The position numbers and the translations under genes are program-made. A stretch of 64,000 nt of DNA, taken from Vulcanibacillus modesticaldus (GTDB taxonomy: Bacteria; Bacillota; Bacilli; Tepidibacillales; Tepidibacillaceae). Shown here in pieces: positions 53,944-64,000 of this stretch (position 1 is its first letter; every line of letters begins with the position of its first letter). The notes below the pieces were generated by a model. The model searched no databases, was not told where the DNA came from, and was given only the letters and a program-made list of their open reading frames with translations. The stretch is taken from the NCBI RefSeq assembly GCF_001730235.1, contig NZ_MIJF01000001.1, positions 1 to 64,000 on the forward strand. The letters run 5' to 3'.

Positions 53944-55497
53944 GTGTATGCAAAGGTGCAAGGTTCATCAATTATCGGTATCGATGGCTCAATCATAGAT
54001 ATTGAGATAGATTTATCAAACGGTTTACCGCAATTTCAAATCGTTGGTTTACCAGATTCCTCGATCAAAGAGGCTAAAGAACGGGTAAGAGCAGCGATAA
54101 AAAATACTGGCTATAACTTTCCGATGAAGAGAATAACGATTAATCTTGCACCAGCAGATATCAAAAAAGAAGGTTCAGGTTTTGATTTGCCTATGGCGAT
54201 AGGGATCCTTTTGGCTAGTGACCAGATATCCATAAAAAAAATTAGGTTTAGTTTGGGGGAAACTTTATTTATTGGGGAGCTTTCATTAGATGGTTCGATT
54301 CAAAGTATTAATGGGATTCTTTCGATGACTTTAGCTGCTAGAGATAATAATATTAGTTCACTTATAGTACCAAGAGCAAATGTTGAAGAAGCAAGACTGG
54401 TAAGTGAGATAGATGTTTATGGTTTTTCACATATAAGGGAAGTTATTAATTTCTTGGCTGACGAATTAGATACTAAAGATCAATCTGTTTATACAAACAG
54501 TAAGCAAAATCTAAATGAAGCTGAAATGGATAATAGAAATAACTTTGCCGATGTTAAAGGACATTATCAGGTTAAAAGAGCAATTGAGGTAGCTGTGGCT
54601 GGGATGCATAATCTTTTAATGGTTGGTCCGCCAGGGTCGGGGAAAAGTATGATCGCCAAACGTATTTCTTCGGTATTACCAGAGTTAACATGGAGTGAGG
54701 CCTTAGAAGTTACCCAAATCCATAGCGTAGCTGGAGAACTCAACGAAAGGGGAAAGCTGATTAATAACCGGCCCTTTCGAAGTCCTCATCATACAATTTC
54801 CACTGCAGGACTTGTTGGTGGAGGAACTACTCCAAAACCTGGTGAAATCAGTTTAGCACATCGTGGCGTTATATTTCTTGATGAATTACCTGAATTTAAT
54901 CGAAGTAGTTTAGAAAGTTTAAGACAGCCTTTAGAAGATGGAAAAGTAAAAATAAGTAGAGCCAAAGCTAATCATGTATTTCCATCAGAAGTGATGTTAG
55001 TTGCAGCTATGAATCCTTGTAAATGTGGTTATTTTGGAACCAATGTACCAAATCATGAGTGTCAATGTTCTCTCACTGAAGTAAAGAGATATCGAGCAAA
55101 AATATCTGGTCCCTTACTAGACAGAATCGATATTCAAATAGAAGTCCCTTGGGTTAACATTGAAACTTTACGTGAAAAGAAAAAAGAGAAATCCTCGCAA
55201 GAGATGAGAGAAGAAATAGCGAAAGCTAGAGAAATCCAAAAGAAAAGATTTAAAGAAAAAGGGATTCAATTTAATTCAGAGATGAATTCCATTCAGGTTA
55301 GGAAATATTGTAGATTGGAAGAACAGGCGGAAACCTTGTTACATAATTTTTTTAATCAAATGGGTTTAAGTGGTCGTTCTTTGGATCGTATCTTAAAAAT
55401 ATCTAGAACCATAGCTGATTTGGATGAAAGTGAATTGATCAAGGTATCACATCTAGCAGAAGCAATAAATTATCGGGCGTTAGAGAAGGTGTGGTGA
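53944..55497 (+). CDS. comM: ComM/YifB family AAA+ ATPase (Mg-chelatase-like)
   Basis: 517 residues. N-terminal Lon-like domain (GIDGSIIDIEIDLSNGLPQFQIVGLPD), then the AAA+ core with GPPGSGKSMIAKRI near residue 230, VIFLDELPEF Walker B, and cysteine-rich CKCGYFGTN with ECQCS, ending in a helical lid. ComM of Vibrio is a helicase that promotes branch migration in transformation; dprA lies 3.6 kb downstream. GTG 53944 is preferred because AGGGGGG ends directly at ATG 53938. Confidence 0.9.
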   Translation: MYAKVQGSSIIGIDGSIIDIEIDLSNGLPQFQIVGLPDSSIKEAKERVRAAIKNTGYNFPMKRITINLAPADIKKEGSGFDLPMAIGILLASDQISIKKIRFSLGETLFIGELSLDGSIQSINGILSMTLAARDNNISSLIVPRANVEEARLVSEIDVYGFSHIREVINFLADELDTKDQSVYTNSKQNLNEAEMDNRNNFADVKGHYQVKRAIEVAVAGMHNLLMVGPPGSGKSMIAKRISSVLPELTWSEALEVTQIHSVAGELNERGKLINNRPFRSPHHTISTAGLVGGGTTPKPGEISLAHRGVIFLDELPEFNRSSLESLRQPLEDGKVKISRAKANHVFPSEVMLVAAMNPCKCGYFGTNVPNHECQCSLTEVKRYRAKISGPLLDRIDIQIEVPWVNIETLREKKKEKSSQEMREEIAKAREIQKKRFKEKGIQFNSEMNSIQVRKYCRLEEQAETLLHNFFNQMGLSGRSLDRILKISRTIADLDESELIKVSHLAEAINYRALEKVW

Positions 55498-55512
55498 AAA
55501 GGAGAGATGTTT

Positions 55513-56688
55513 ATGTTAAACAAGCTTTATACTCGTTTAGAAGAGATTTATCCAGATATTATTGCTATCCGAAGAGATTTTCATATGTATCCTGAGCTTT
55601 CATTTAAAGAGGTACGTACACCTCAGAAAATAGCTGAATTTCATTCAAAACTTGGGTTGGAAGTTCGAACAGGTGTTGGTGGAAGAGGAGTTGTTGCAAC
55701 ATTAAGAGGTGCAAGGCCAGGAAAAACAGTTGCACTAAGAGCAGATTTTGATGCTTTACCCATTCAGGACGAAAAAGATGTTGAATATAAATCCAAAGTA
55801 CCTGGTGTAATGCATGCATGTGGCCATGATGCTCATACAGCTACGATGTTAGGGTTAGCAAAGGCCCTCAGTGGAATGAGAGAAAATATCCAAGGTAATA
55901 TTGTCTTTATCCATCAGTTTGCTGAAGAATTGGCACCTGGAGGTGCTATCTCGATGGTCGAGGATGGTTGTCTAGACGGAGTAGATGTGATCTTTGGAAC
56001 ACATTTTTTGGCCAATTTACCAACAGGTAAAATTGGGTATCGAGAAGGAGCAATTATGGCTGCTGCCGATCGTTTTGAGATTGAAGTAATAGGTAGAGGA
56101 GGCCATGGGGCAGCGCCACATGAAACGATTGATTCCATTATAATCGGAAGTCAACTCGTAAATAATTTACAGCAAATAGTTAGCCGACGTATTGACCCTA
56201 CAAAACCCGCCGTAGTTACAGTCGGACAGTTTAATGCTGGAGATGCTTTTAATATAATTGCAGAAAAAGCGAAGATAATTGGTACGGTTCGCACGTTTGA
56301 CGAAAAGATACGAAATAATATTAATCAGATGATCGAACAAATTACTGCCGCAACTTGTCAAGCTTATGGTGCTACCTATAAATATACATATGAGTATGGC
56401 TACCCGGTTGTTCAGAACAATTCTATTGAAACAAGGATATTGGTTGAATCAGCGAAAAAAGTAATAAAAGAAGATGATTTGTTTGAAATAGATTTAAGAA
56501 TGGGTGGAGAGGACTTTGCTTATTATTTACATAAGGTTCCCGGTACCTTTTTTTTCACGGGAGCAGGTAATAAAGAAGCAGGAGTAGATTATCCACTACA
56601 CCATCCTAAATTTAACATTGATGAAAAAGCAATGCTCGTAGCTGCAAAAGTTTTGGGAACCGTAGCGTTAGACTATTTACAAGGCTAA
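55513..56688 (+). CDS. M20 family amidohydrolase
   Basis: 391 residues. Metal site motifs RRDFHMYPELSFKE, ADFDALPIQD, HACGHDAHTA (cysteine ligand), HQFAEE and the late HHPKFNIDE; dimerisation domain in the middle (RGGHGAAPHETIDS). Resembles hippurate/N-acyl-amino acid hydrolases and IAA-amino acid hydrolases. Substrate unknown. ATG 55513 has GGAG eight bases ahead; ATG 55507 is also in frame but too close. Follows comM closely and may be cotranscribed. Confidence 0.93.
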   Translation: MLNKLYTRLEEIYPDIIAIRRDFHMYPELSFKEVRTPQKIAEFHSKLGLEVRTGVGGRGVVATLRGARPGKTVALRADFDALPIQDEKDVEYKSKVPGVMHACGHDAHTATMLGLAKALSGMRENIQGNIVFIHQFAEELAPGGAISMVEDGCLDGVDVIFGTHFLANLPTGKIGYREGAIMAAADRFEIEVIGRGGHGAAPHETIDSIIIGSQLVNNLQQIVSRRIDPTKPAVVTVGQFNAGDAFNIIAEKAKIIGTVRTFDEKIRNNINQMIEQITAATCQAYGATYKYTYEYGYPVVQNNSIETRILVESAKKVIKEDDLFEIDLRMGGEDFAYYLHKVPGTFFFTGAGNKEAGVDYPLHHPKFNIDEKAMLVAAKVLGTVALDYLQG

Positions 56689-56787
56689 TAAAACCTCATT
56701 TAGGAGGGAAAAGTTAGAAAAATAGATTATGTTACTACTAAAAAAGTCAAAATTCTTAAATAAATTTAAATACTTTGCAGGATTTTT

Positions 56788-56815
56788 TTGATTCATATCG
56801 AAAATACTTTATGAT
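56788..56815 (+). promoter_or_regulatory. sigma-A type promoter for sucCD
   Basis: TTGATT (56788-56793), 16 bases, TATGAT (56810-56815). The leader then holds a hairpin TTTGCAT (56824-56830) / ATGCAAA (56843-56849) of unknown use. Confidence 0.55.
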
Positions 56816-56882
56816 ATAGAAATTTTGCATACGCTATTTGTAATGCAAATAATGGGTATACCTTATAATAGGAGGATGGAGA

Positions 56883-58043
56883 ATGAATATCCACGAATAT
56901 CAAGGCAAAGAGATACTTAGAAGCTATGGAGTTTCTGTACCAGATGGTAAAGTTGCATTTACCGTAGATGAGGCTGTTGAGGCAGCTAAAGAACTTGCTA
57001 CTGAAGTGACTGTAGTTAAAGCACAGATTCACGCAGGAGGTAGAGGTAAGGCTGGCGGAGTAAAAATCGCTAAAAATCTCGATGAAGTAAGACAGTATGC
57101 TGAAGAGATTTTAGGTAAGGTACTGGTGACACACCAAACTGGTCCTGAAGGCAAAGAAGTTAAGCGCTTACTTATCGAGGAAGGAAGCAAAATTAAGAAA
57201 GAATATTATATCGGATTGGTAGTGGATAGGGCTACTGATCGTGTTGTTATGATGGCTTCTGAAGAAGGGGGTACAGAGATAGAAGAAGTTGCAGCAAAGA
57301 CCCCAGAGAAAATTTTCAAAGAATTCATTGATCCTGCTGTAGGATTAATGCCATTCCAAGCTAGAAAACTTGCTTTTGCTATTAATATCCCTAGTAAATT
57401 AGTTAATCAGGCAGTAAAATTCATGCTTGGACTTTATCAAGTTTTTGTTGATAAAGATTGCTCAGTTGCCGAAATCAACCCTTTGGTTGTTACCGAAGAT
57501 GATAAAGTTATAGCATTAGATGCTAAATTAAACTTTGATTCTAACGCATTATTCCGCCATCCAGAAGTACAAGCATTAAGAGACTTGGATGAAGAGGATC
57601 CAAAAGAAGTTGAAGCTTCTAAATACGACTTAAGCTATATCGCGTTAGATGGAAATATTGGCTGTATGGTTAATGGTGCAGGATTAGCGATGGCAACCAT
57701 GGATATCATCAAGTATTATGGTGGAGAACCTGCCAATTTCCTAGATGTAGGTGGCGGAGCTACAACTGAAAAGGTAACAGAAGCCTTTAAAATAATTTTA
57801 TCTGATCCAAAAGTTAAGGGTATCTTTGTTAATATTTTTGGTGGAATAATGAAATGCGACATCATCGCAAACGGAATCGTAACCGCCGCTAAAGAAGTTA
57901 AATTAGATCGTCCATTGGTCGTTCGTCTAGAAGGAACAAATGTCGATTTAGGAAAACAGATTCTAAGTGAATCCGGATTGGATATTGTTGCTGCTGATTC
58001 AATGGCTGATGGAGCACAAAAAATCGTAGAACTAGTGAAATAG
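56883..58043 (+). CDS. sucC: succinyl-CoA synthetase, beta subunit
   Basis: 386 residues. ATP-grasp start [43 protein letters not shown] near residue 196, FLDVGGGAT and [14 protein letters not shown]. Interconverts succinyl-CoA and succinate with nucleotide phosphorylation. ATG 56883 follows TAGGAGGATGG. sucD follows after 15 bases. Together they fit the Bacillus order before dprA. Confidence 0.97.
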   Translation: MNIHEYQGKEILRSYGVSVPDGKVAFTVDEAVEAAKELATEVTVVKAQIHAGGRGKAGGVKIAKNLDEVRQYAEEILGKVLVTHQTGPEGKEVKRLLIEEGSKIKKEYYIGLVVDRATDRVVMMASEEGGTEIEEVAAKTPEKIFKEFIDPAVGLMPFQARKLAFAINIPSKLVNQAVKFMLGLYQVFVDKDCSVAEINPLVVTEDDKVIALDAKLNFDSNALFRHPEVQALRDLDEEDPKEVEASKYDLSYIALDGNIGCMVNGAGLAMATMDIIKYYGGEPANFLDVGGGATTEKVTEAFKIILSDPKVKGIFVNIFGGIMKCDIIANGIVTAAKEVKLDRPLVVRLEGTNVDLGKQILSESGLDIVAADSMADGAQKIVELVK

Positions 58044-58058
58044 AAAGGCGGGGTACAG

Positions 58059-58967
58059 ATGAGTATATTAATAAATAAAGATACAAAAGTAATAACTCAA
58101 GGTATTACAGGATCAACTGGTATGTTCCATACAGAACAAGCATTAAAATATGGAACTAATATGGTAGGTGGAGTTACTCCTGGTAAAGGTGGAACTGAAG
58201 TTCTAGGATTACCAGTATTTAATACTGTAAAAGAAGCTAAAGAAAAGACCGGTGCGACTGCTTCAGTAATTTACGTACCACCAGCTTTTGCTGCTGATGC
58301 AATTATGGAAGCAGTTGATGCAGAGCTTGATTTAGTTGTTTGTATTACTGAAGGTATTCCAGTAATGGATATGATCAAAGTTAAACGTTACATGGAAGGT
58401 AAGAAGACACGTTTAGTAGGACCTAACTGTCCTGGGGTCATTACTCCTGGTGAATGTAAAATCGGTATTATGCCTGGATATATTCACTTACCAGGTCATG
58501 TAGGAATTGTGTCAAGAAGTGGAACCTTAACTTATGAAGCAGTACATCAATTAACAACTAGGGGTATTGGTCAATCTACTGCAGTTGGTATTGGTGGTGA
58601 CCCAGTAAATGGAACCAACTTTATTGATGTTTTAAAGATGTTTAATGAAGACCCCGATACTTATGCAGTTATTATGATTGGAGAAATCGGTGGAACAGCA
58701 GAAGAAGAGGCAGCAGAATGGATCAAAGCTAATATGACAAAGCCAGTTGTTGGCTTCATTGGTGGACAAACTGCTCCTCCAGGAAAGAGGATGGGACACG
58801 CTGGCGCAATTATTTCTGGTGGTAAAGGTACAGCTAAAGAAAAGGTTGCTAAACTAGAGGAAGCTGGGGTTCGTGTGGCTCCAACACCTGCAGAGATCGG
58901 ATCAACATTAGTTAACTTGCTTGAAGAAAAAGGTTTACTAGAAAAATGCATTACTAAAAATGATTAG
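58059..58967 (+). CDS. sucD: succinyl-CoA synthetase, alpha subunit
   Basis: 302 residues. CoA-binding domain [46 protein letters not shown], and the phosphorylated histidine in [12 protein letters not shown] near residue 246. ATG 58059 has AAAGGCGGGG ahead. Forms the catalytic complex with SucC. Ends at a terminator. Confidence 0.97.
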   Translation: MSILINKDTKVITQGITGSTGMFHTEQALKYGTNMVGGVTPGKGGTEVLGLPVFNTVKEAKEKTGATASVIYVPPAFAADAIMEAVDAELDLVVCITEGIPVMDMIKVKRYMEGKKTRLVGPNCPGVITPGECKIGIMPGYIHLPGHVGIVSRSGTLTYEAVHQLTTRGIGQSTAVGIGGDPVNGTNFIDVLKMFNEDPDTYAVIMIGEIGGTAEEEAAEWIKANMTKPVVGFIGGQTAPPGKRMGHAGAIISGGKGTAKEKVAKLEEAGVRVAPTPAEIGSTLVNLLEEKGLLEKCITKND

Positions 58968-58994
58968 TTTGTGATTAAGATTATATTTATTCAT

Positions 58995-59018
58995 AGAGGC
59001 GTCTAACGCCTCTTTTTC
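58995..59018 (+). terminator. intrinsic terminator after sucD
   Basis: AGAGGCG / CGCCTCT around TCTAA, followed by five Ts. Confidence 0.92.
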
Positions 59019-59078
59019 CATAATCGGTATCAAAAGAAATTCCTTATTGATTGATATATAGTTCTGAGGTGCGAATAG

Positions 59079-60185
59079 ATGGATGATAGAGAATTATTAG
59101 TATATCTTCATACAATAAAAGGGGTGGGATGGAACACATTAAGTAGGATTGTTAGCAGTTTTAACACTTTGGCGGAGATTTTTTCTGTCCAACCACTTGA
59201 ATTATCAATGCTTTCAGGAATAGAATATTCTGTGGCGGAAATGATAATTAATAATTTGCAAGTTGATAAGATTAACAGGTTTAAAAATTTACTTTTTGTC
59301 TGGGGAAAGAATAATATTAAGATTGTCACGTATTTTGATAGCGATTACCCAGCAATATTGAAGGAAATCGCTAATCCACCTTGGGTTTTGTTTGCATTTG
59401 GTGATCTAAATTTTTTACATCAACATTCAATAGCCATCGTTGGTACTAGAAGTCCAACTAATTATGGCAAAATAGTATCTGAACAATTAGCTAAAGAATT
59501 AGTTGATTATGATTTTGTCGTAACAAGTGGTTTGGCTAGAGGGATAGATCGTTTAGCACACGAGGGCACCTTAGCAAAACAAGGAAAAACAATTGCTGTT
59601 ATGGGAAATGGCATTGATGTGGTTTATCCTAAGGAAAATCAAAAGATATATGATTCTATTAGAGAAACAGGTTTAGTAATATCTGAATACCCGCCCGGAA
59701 CTAGACCACACCCGGGATATTTTCCTAGACGTAATCGAATTATTAGTGGCCTATCCTTGGGGACGATTATCGTTGAAGCCTCATCAAAGAGTGGCTCTTT
59801 AATTACAGCTCAATTTGCCTTAGAACAATCTAGGGAAGTGTTTGCAGTACCTGGACCGATTACCTCTCAAAAAAGTTTGGGGACTAATTCACTAATTAAA
59901 CAAGGAGCCAAGTTGATCCAGAGTATTGAAGATGTAATTGAGGAATTTACATATATACATAAGGAAAAGTTTCAAAAGAATGAAGAAAAACTAGAAACGT
60001 TAAACTCATTAAATAATTCAGAGCAAATGGTTTATCTGATAGTTCAATCAACACCTATACATATTGATGAAATCTACGATCAAGTTTCTATGGACCTATC
60101 TAATCTATACGAATCATTACTTTCATTGCAACTAAAAGGGGTAATCAAACAATTATCAGGCGGATTATATGTACGTCAAACATAA
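59079..60185 (+). CDS. dprA: DNA processing protein DprA (Smf)
   Basis: Protects incoming single-stranded DNA and loads RecA in transformation. 368 residues: N-terminal helical SAM-like domain, Rossmann core with AIVGTRSPTNYG, TSGLARGIDRLAHEG, GNGIDVVYPKEN, SEYPPGTRPHPGYFPRRNRIISGL and SGSLITAQFALEQ, and a C-terminal winged helix (STPIHIDEIYDQ). ATG 59079 follows TGAGGTGCG. Its presence, with comM, leaves open the possibility of competence. Confidence 0.95.
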   Translation: MDDRELLVYLHTIKGVGWNTLSRIVSSFNTLAEIFSVQPLELSMLSGIEYSVAEMIINNLQVDKINRFKNLLFVWGKNNIKIVTYFDSDYPAILKEIANPPWVLFAFGDLNFLHQHSIAIVGTRSPTNYGKIVSEQLAKELVDYDFVVTSGLARGIDRLAHEGTLAKQGKTIAVMGNGIDVVYPKENQKIYDSIRETGLVISEYPPGTRPHPGYFPRRNRIISGLSLGTIIVEASSKSGSLITAQFALEQSREVFAVPGPITSQKSLGTNSLIKQGAKLIQSIEDVIEEFTYIHKEKFQKNEEKLETLNSLNNSEQMVYLIVQSTPIHIDEIYDQVSMDLSNLYESLLSLQLKGVIKQLSGGLYVRQT

Positions 60186-60233
60186 ATTTCTTTATATATA
60201 AATTTCAGAAAAATACAATATCTATTGAATAAT

Positions 60234-60262
60234 TTGACAAAGAGAAGCTTACTATTTAATAA
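60234..60262 (+). promoter_or_regulatory. sigma-A type promoter for topA
   Basis: TTGACA (60234-60239), 17 bases, TAATAA (60257-60262). Confidence 0.65.
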
Positions 60263-60315
60263 TAGGAAATGTTATATCCAAACGTAAAATGTTTGTTTCG
60301 TGGGGAGGAAAATAT

Positions 60316-62391
60316 ATGGCAGAAAATTTAGTGATTGTCGAATCACCAGCTAAAGCAAAAACAATAGGAAAATATCTTGGAAAAAAATTTATTGTTAAAG
60401 CATCTATGGGACATGTAATCGATTTACCAAAAAGTCAATTAGGAGTCGACATTGATAATGACTTCTCCCCTAAATATATAACTATCCGTGGAAAAGGAAA
60501 CATCCTAAAAGAATTGAAAGAAGCTAAGAAAAAGGTAAAGCGTGTATATCTAGCTGCCGACCCCGATCGTGAAGGGGAAGCGATTGCATGGCATTTATCT
60601 AGAGCTTTACAGTTAAATGATTCAGAGAAATGTCGAGTCGTTTTTAATGAGATAACTAAGGATGCGATTAAAGATGCTTTTAAACATCCTAGAACAATAG
60701 ATAAGAATTTAGTAGATGCTCAACAAGCAAGAAGAATTTTAGATCGACTTGTTGGTTATAAGATCAGCCCATTGTTATGGAAAAAAGTAAAAAAAGGGCT
60801 TAGTGCAGGTAGAGTTCAATCCGTTGCACTCAAGATGATCAATGATCGTGAAAATGAGATTATTAATTTTAAACCAGAAGAATTCTGGCATGTTATATTA
60901 GAATTAGAAAGTAATGGCGAAGCTTTTGAAGCCAAGTTTTATGGATATAATGGTAAAAAAACAGAACTAAAATCTAAGGTTGATGTAGATGAATTATTAG
61001 CGACTATAAAGGATCAGCCTATCATTATTTCTGAGATCAAGAAAAGTGAGAGGAGAAAAAATCCTTCTCCACCTTTTACTACAAGTTCTTTGCAACAAGA
61101 GGCTGCAAGAAAGTTAAACTTTAGAGCTGCAAAAACAATGTCAATTGCTCAGCAACTATATGAAGGGATTGATTTGGGTAAGGAAGGTACAGTTGGTCTA
61201 ATTACCTATATGCGTACCGATTCTACTAGGGTTTCAAAAACAGCTCAAGAAGAGGTAAAGGGTTATATTATCCAAAATTATGGCGAAGAATTTATTTCAA
61301 AGGGTATAAAGCAAAATAAAAAATCCAAAAATGCACAAGATGCCCACGAAGCTGTTCGTCCAACATCAGTTTTAAGGACACCAAAATCATTAAAAAATTA
61401 TTTATCTAGAGACCAACTAAGACTCTATCGGTTAATTTGGGAAAGATTTGTTGCTAGCCAGATGGCTCCAGCAATACTCGACACGATGACAGTAGATATA
61501 AAAGTTGGGGAAAAAGATGCTATTTTTAGAGCGACTGGTTCAAAAGTCAAGTTCCCAGGATTCAGAAAGGTGTATGTTGAAGGTATTGACGATAACAAAG
61601 AAACTGAAGAAGATAAGTTATTACCTTCACTAGAAAAAGATCAAAAACTGAACCTAGTCGGAATTAATCCTGAACAAAAATTTACCCAACCACCACCAAG
61701 ATATACGGAAGCACGCTTGGTTAAAACGATGGAAGAGTTAGGTATTGGTAGACCAAGTACTTATGCTCCTACTTTAGAAACTATTCAAAAAAGAGGCTAT
61801 GTAAAACTTGAGCAGCGAAAATTCATACCGACTGAACTGGGTAAATTGGTAATATCATTGATAGAAGAATTTTTCCCAGAAATCATTAATATTGAATTTA
61901 CTGCCGACATGGAGAATAATTTAGATAAAATCGAAGAAGGTACATTAGATTGGGTTAAGGTACTACGTGAATTTTATCTGGATTTTGAGAAGAGTCTTAA
62001 ACACGCTGAAGAGGAAATGAAAGAAGTAGAAATTCAGGACGAGGTTTCTGATGAGATTTGCGAAAAATGTGGACGTCCTATGGTATATAAAATGGGGAGA
62101 TATGGGAAGTTTTTGGCATGTTCCGGATTTCCTGAATGTAGAAATACAAAACCAATAGTAAAAAAGATCGATGTCAAATGTCCTAAATGTGGTGGGGATA
62201 TTGTAGAACGTAAGGGAAAGAGAAAAGTTTTTTATGGTTGTATTAATTATCCGGAGTGTGACTTTATATCTTTCGACAAACCAATTTCTAGACCCTGTCC
62301 AAAGTGTAATGGATTATTAATAGAAAAAAAATCGAAGAAAAAGACACAAGTTCAGTGTATTGATTGTGACTACAAAGAAGATACTCAATGA
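60316..62391 (+). CDS. topA: DNA topoisomerase I
   Basis: Relaxes negative supercoils. 691 residues. TOPRIM domain ([31 protein letters not shown] near residue 90), RAKTM and the catalytic tyrosine in [13 protein letters not shown] (about residue 298), [11 protein letters not shown], and three C-terminal zinc ribbons starting CEKCGRP, CPKCGGD and CPKCNGL. ATG 60316 has GGGGAGG seven bases ahead; the open frame to 60289 includes that site. trmFO follows after 12 bases. Confidence 0.97.
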   Translation: MAENLVIVESPAKAKTIGKYLGKKFIVKASMGHVIDLPKSQLGVDIDNDFSPKYITIRGKGNILKELKEAKKKVKRVYLAADPDREGEAIAWHLSRALQLNDSEKCRVVFNEITKDAIKDAFKHPRTIDKNLVDAQQARRILDRLVGYKISPLLWKKVKKGLSAGRVQSVALKMINDRENEIINFKPEEFWHVILELESNGEAFEAKFYGYNGKKTELKSKVDVDELLATIKDQPIIISEIKKSERRKNPSPPFTTSSLQQEAARKLNFRAAKTMSIAQQLYEGIDLGKEGTVGLITYMRTDSTRVSKTAQEEVKGYIIQNYGEEFISKGIKQNKKSKNAQDAHEAVRPTSVLRTPKSLKNYLSRDQLRLYRLIWERFVASQMAPAILDTMTVDIKVGEKDAIFRATGSKVKFPGFRKVYVEGIDDNKETEEDKLLPSLEKDQKLNLVGINPEQKFTQPPPRYTEARLVKTMEELGIGRPSTYAPTLETIQKRGYVKLEQRKFIPTELGKLVISLIEEFFPEIINIEFTADMENNLDKIEEGTLDWVKVLREFYLDFEKSLKHAEEEMKEVEIQDEVSDEICEKCGRPMVYKMGRYGKFLACSGFPECRNTKPIVKKIDVKCPKCGGDIVERKGKRKVFYGCINYPECDFISFDKPISRPCPKCNGLLIEKKSKKKTQVQCIDCDYKEDTQ

Positions 62392-62403
62392 TGGAGGAAC
62401 ACC

Positions 62404-63738
62404 ATGAATAATAATATTAAGCATATCAATGTGGTAGGAGCCGGATTAGCAGGAAGTGAAGCGGCATGGCAGATAGCTCAAAGCGGTATCCCTGTTAGAT
62501 TATTTGAAATGAGACCAGTAAAAAACTCTCCTGCTCATCATACAGAAAATTTTGCGGAGCTAGTATGTAGTAACTCGTTACGTGCTAACAGCCTCACCAA
62601 TGCTGTTGGATTATTAAAAGAAGAGATGAGAATTTTCAATTCGCTTATTATGGAAAGTGCAGATAAACATGCAGTACCCGCAGGTGGGGCATTAGCAGTT
62701 GACAGAAGTCTTTTTTCTCAATTTATAACCCAGAGAATAAAGGAACATCCATTGATTGAAGTGATTAATGAAGAAGTAACCGACATTCCCGAGGGATTGA
62801 CAATAATAGCGAGTGGACCACTAACTTCAGATAAATTAGCTAAGAAAATCTCGGAGTTATTGGGAGAGGAATACTTATATTTTTATGATGCTGCAGCTCC
62901 AATTATTGAGAAGGATAGTATTGATTTTAACAAAGTATTTATCGCTTCTAGATATGATAAGGGAGAAGCGGCCTATATCAATTGTCCGATGACTGAAGAG
63001 GAGTTTAACCACTTTTACGAAGAATTAATAAAGGCAGAAACGGCGGAACTTAAGAGTTTTGAAAAGGAAATATATTTTGAAGGCTGTATGCCGGTTGAAG
63101 TTATAGGTAAACGTGGTAGACAAACATTATTGTTTGGTCCAATGAAGCCTGTTGGGTTAATTGACCCAAGGACAGGTAAAGAGCCTTTTGCAGTCGTTCA
63201 GCTAAGACAAGACAATGCTGAAGGAACATTGTATAATATTGTTGGTTTTCAAACCCATTTAAAGTGGGGAGAACAAAAGAGAATTATTCAGCTTATTCCT
63301 GGTTTAGAGAATGCTGAAATTGTTCGATATGGTGTAATGCATAGAAATACTTTTATCAATTCTCCTAAATTACTCAAACCAACTTACCAATATCGAGAAA
63401 GAGATAATTTATTTTTTGCGGGACAGATGACAGGGGTAGAAGGTTACGTAGAATCCGCAGCTTCAGGAATGATTGCAGGTATTAACGCAACATTGTTGGC
63501 TAAAGGAAAGTCACCAGAAGTATTTCCTAGGGAAACTGTTTTAGGAAGTATGGCACATTACATTACAACTGCTAATCCAAAGCATTTCCAGCCAATGAAT
63601 GCTAATTTTGGCCTGTTACCACAGCTTGAGGTAAAAATCAGGAATAAAAAGGAGAAAAATTTACAGTTATCTAATAGATCCTTAGAAAAAGTTAAGATAT
63701 TTTCACAATTCATCCAAAATTTAATCTACAGTAATTAA
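62404..63738 (+). CDS. trmFO: folate-dependent tRNA (uracil54-C5)-methyltransferase
   Basis: Flavoprotein that makes m5U54 in tRNA from methylenetetrahydrofolate. 444 residues: FAD loop [17 protein letters not shown] at the start, [44 protein letters not shown] and [21 protein letters not shown] 62404 follows TGGAGGAA. An AT-only hairpin (63738-63758) overlaps and follows the stop. Confidence 0.96.
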   Translation: MNNNIKHINVVGAGLAGSEAAWQIAQSGIPVRLFEMRPVKNSPAHHTENFAELVCSNSLRANSLTNAVGLLKEEMRIFNSLIMESADKHAVPAGGALAVDRSLFSQFITQRIKEHPLIEVINEEVTDIPEGLTIIASGPLTSDKLAKKISELLGEEYLYFYDAAAPIIEKDSIDFNKVFIASRYDKGEAAYINCPMTEEEFNHFYEELIKAETAELKSFEKEIYFEGCMPVEVIGKRGRQTLLFGPMKPVGLIDPRTGKEPFAVVQLRQDNAEGTLYNIVGFQTHLKWGEQKRIIQLIPGLENAEIVRYGVMHRNTFINSPKLLKPTYQYRERDNLFFAGQMTGVEGYVESAASGMIAGINATLLAKGKSPEVFPRETVLGSMAHYITTANPKHFQPMNANFGLLPQLEVKIRNKKEKNLQLSNRSLEKVKIFSQFIQNLIYSN

Positions 63739-63758
63739 CTATATTATGTTAATATAGT
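63738..63758. repeat. AT-rich inverted repeat after trmFO
   Basis: ACTATATT / AATATAGT around ATGTT. No real T-run follows, so it is a weak terminator candidate at best. Confidence 0.35.
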
Positions 63759-63793
63759 GTTGCTTTTATTAATTAAGAGGGATAAAATGATAT

Positions 63794-64000
63794 ATGTTTG
63801 ACTACTATTTAATCGAATTTCAAGGATACTTGCAAATTGAAAAGAATGCATCACCCCATACAACCGACAATTATTTAAGGGATATTAGTGATTTTATTTC
63901 TTACATAAATTCAACTGGATTAACTTCATTGTTAGATGTTTCTTATTTGGATGTAAGAGGTTATTTAGCTTATTTAAATAAAAAAAATTATTCTAGAAGA
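63794..64000 (+). CDS. xerC: tyrosine recombinase XerC/CodV, N-terminal part (cut by window end)
   Basis: 69 codons to the window edge, reading FDYYLIEFQGYLQIEKNASP, HTTDNYLRDISDFISYI and DVRGYLAYLNKK, the N-terminal SAM-like core-binding domain of Xer recombinases. XerC with XerD resolves chromosome dimers at dif. In B. subtilis codV follows trmFO and precedes clpQ, clpY and codY. ATG 63794 is used; the better-spaced ATG at 63787 (after AGAGGG) is out of frame and meets a stop after four codons. Catalytic residues lie beyond the window. Confidence 0.9.
   Translation, partial: MFDYYLIEFQGYLQIEKNASPHTTDNYLRDISDFISYINSTGLTSLLDVSYLDVRGYLAYLNKKNYSRR

Noticed and set aside
63787-63801. Four-codon frame at ATG 63787 as the start of xerC
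   Set aside because: It is better spaced from AGAGGG but goes into TGA; the XerC sequence is in the frame of ATG 63794.

Overview
The window is AT-rich chromosomal DNA from an endospore-forming Firmicute. Its gene order is almost entirely the Bacillales order: dapB-mgsA-cca-birA; thiN-spoVM-rpmB-yloU-fakA-(degV)-sdaAB-sdaAA-recG; rsmD-coaD-ylbJKLM-yceD-rpmF; fapR-plsX-fabHDG-acpP-fabF-rnc-smc-ftsY; ylxM-ffh-rpsP-khpA-ylqD-rimM-trmD-rplS-lepB-rbgA-rnhB-ylqG-ylqH-yraN; comM; sucCD-dprA-topA-trmFO-xerC. Sporulation is shown by spoVM (27 codons), ylbJ and a CsfG-like small RNA next to rsmD. An anaerobic life is suggested by class III ribonucleotide reductase (nrdD, nrdG), Fe-S L-serine dehydratase and the absence of the bacillithiol genes from their usual place between mgsA and cca. 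A member of an anaerobic Bacillales lineage is the best guess; the species cannot be told from the window.

Layout. 0.4-7.8 kb: a small TPR protein, lysine and methylglyoxal genes, tRNA CCA addition, biotin ligase/repressor, a frameshifted TPR gene, a cN-I type 5'-nucleotidase and thiamine pyrophosphokinase. 8-15.4 kb: spoVM, L28, Asp23-like protein, fatty-acid kinase fakA (frameshifted) with a DegV lipid-binding partner, serine dehydratase, recG and a possible 27-residue cationic protein. 15.5-18.6 kb (minus strand): nrdG and nrdD behind a cobalamin riboswitch and an intrinsic terminator. 18.7-25.4 kb: CsfG-like RNA, then the rsmD to rpmF block. 25.5-32.3 kb: fatty-acid synthesis genes behind a promoter whose start region carries a perfect FapR operator. 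32.4-39.1 kb: an accessory block lying between rnc and smc, with a MacB/FtsX-type ABC exporter, a SHOCT membrane protein, an exported methionine-rich repeat protein, a LysM-M23 peptidase and a deiodinase-like selenoprotein. 39.2-53.3 kb: smc, SRP pathway, ribosomal proteins, tRNA/rRNA maturation, two signal peptidases, ribosome assembly GTPase. 53.3-64 kb: arsenate reductase, comM, M20 amidohydrolase, succinyl-CoA synthetase, dprA, topA, trmFO and the start of xerC.

The two strongest discoveries are in the accessory block. First, a thioredoxin-fold protein is interrupted by an in-frame TGA inside a FGAYT-U-PP motif like that of iodothyronine deiodinases, and the TGA is followed at the right distance by a well-formed bacterial SECIS hairpin: this is very probably one selenoprotein, not two genes. 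Second, an exported acidic protein carries seven M-x-x-[FYI]-M motifs in a period of about 14 residues. It sits behind a SHOCT-domain membrane protein and a promoter with two TTCATAA direct repeats spaced by 11 bp, as expected for an OmpR-family response regulator. Two genes (TPR protein at 4.6-6.1 kb, fakA at 8.9-10.6 kb) each need one added base, most simply one T, to restore the frame; these may be assembly errors or real mutations.
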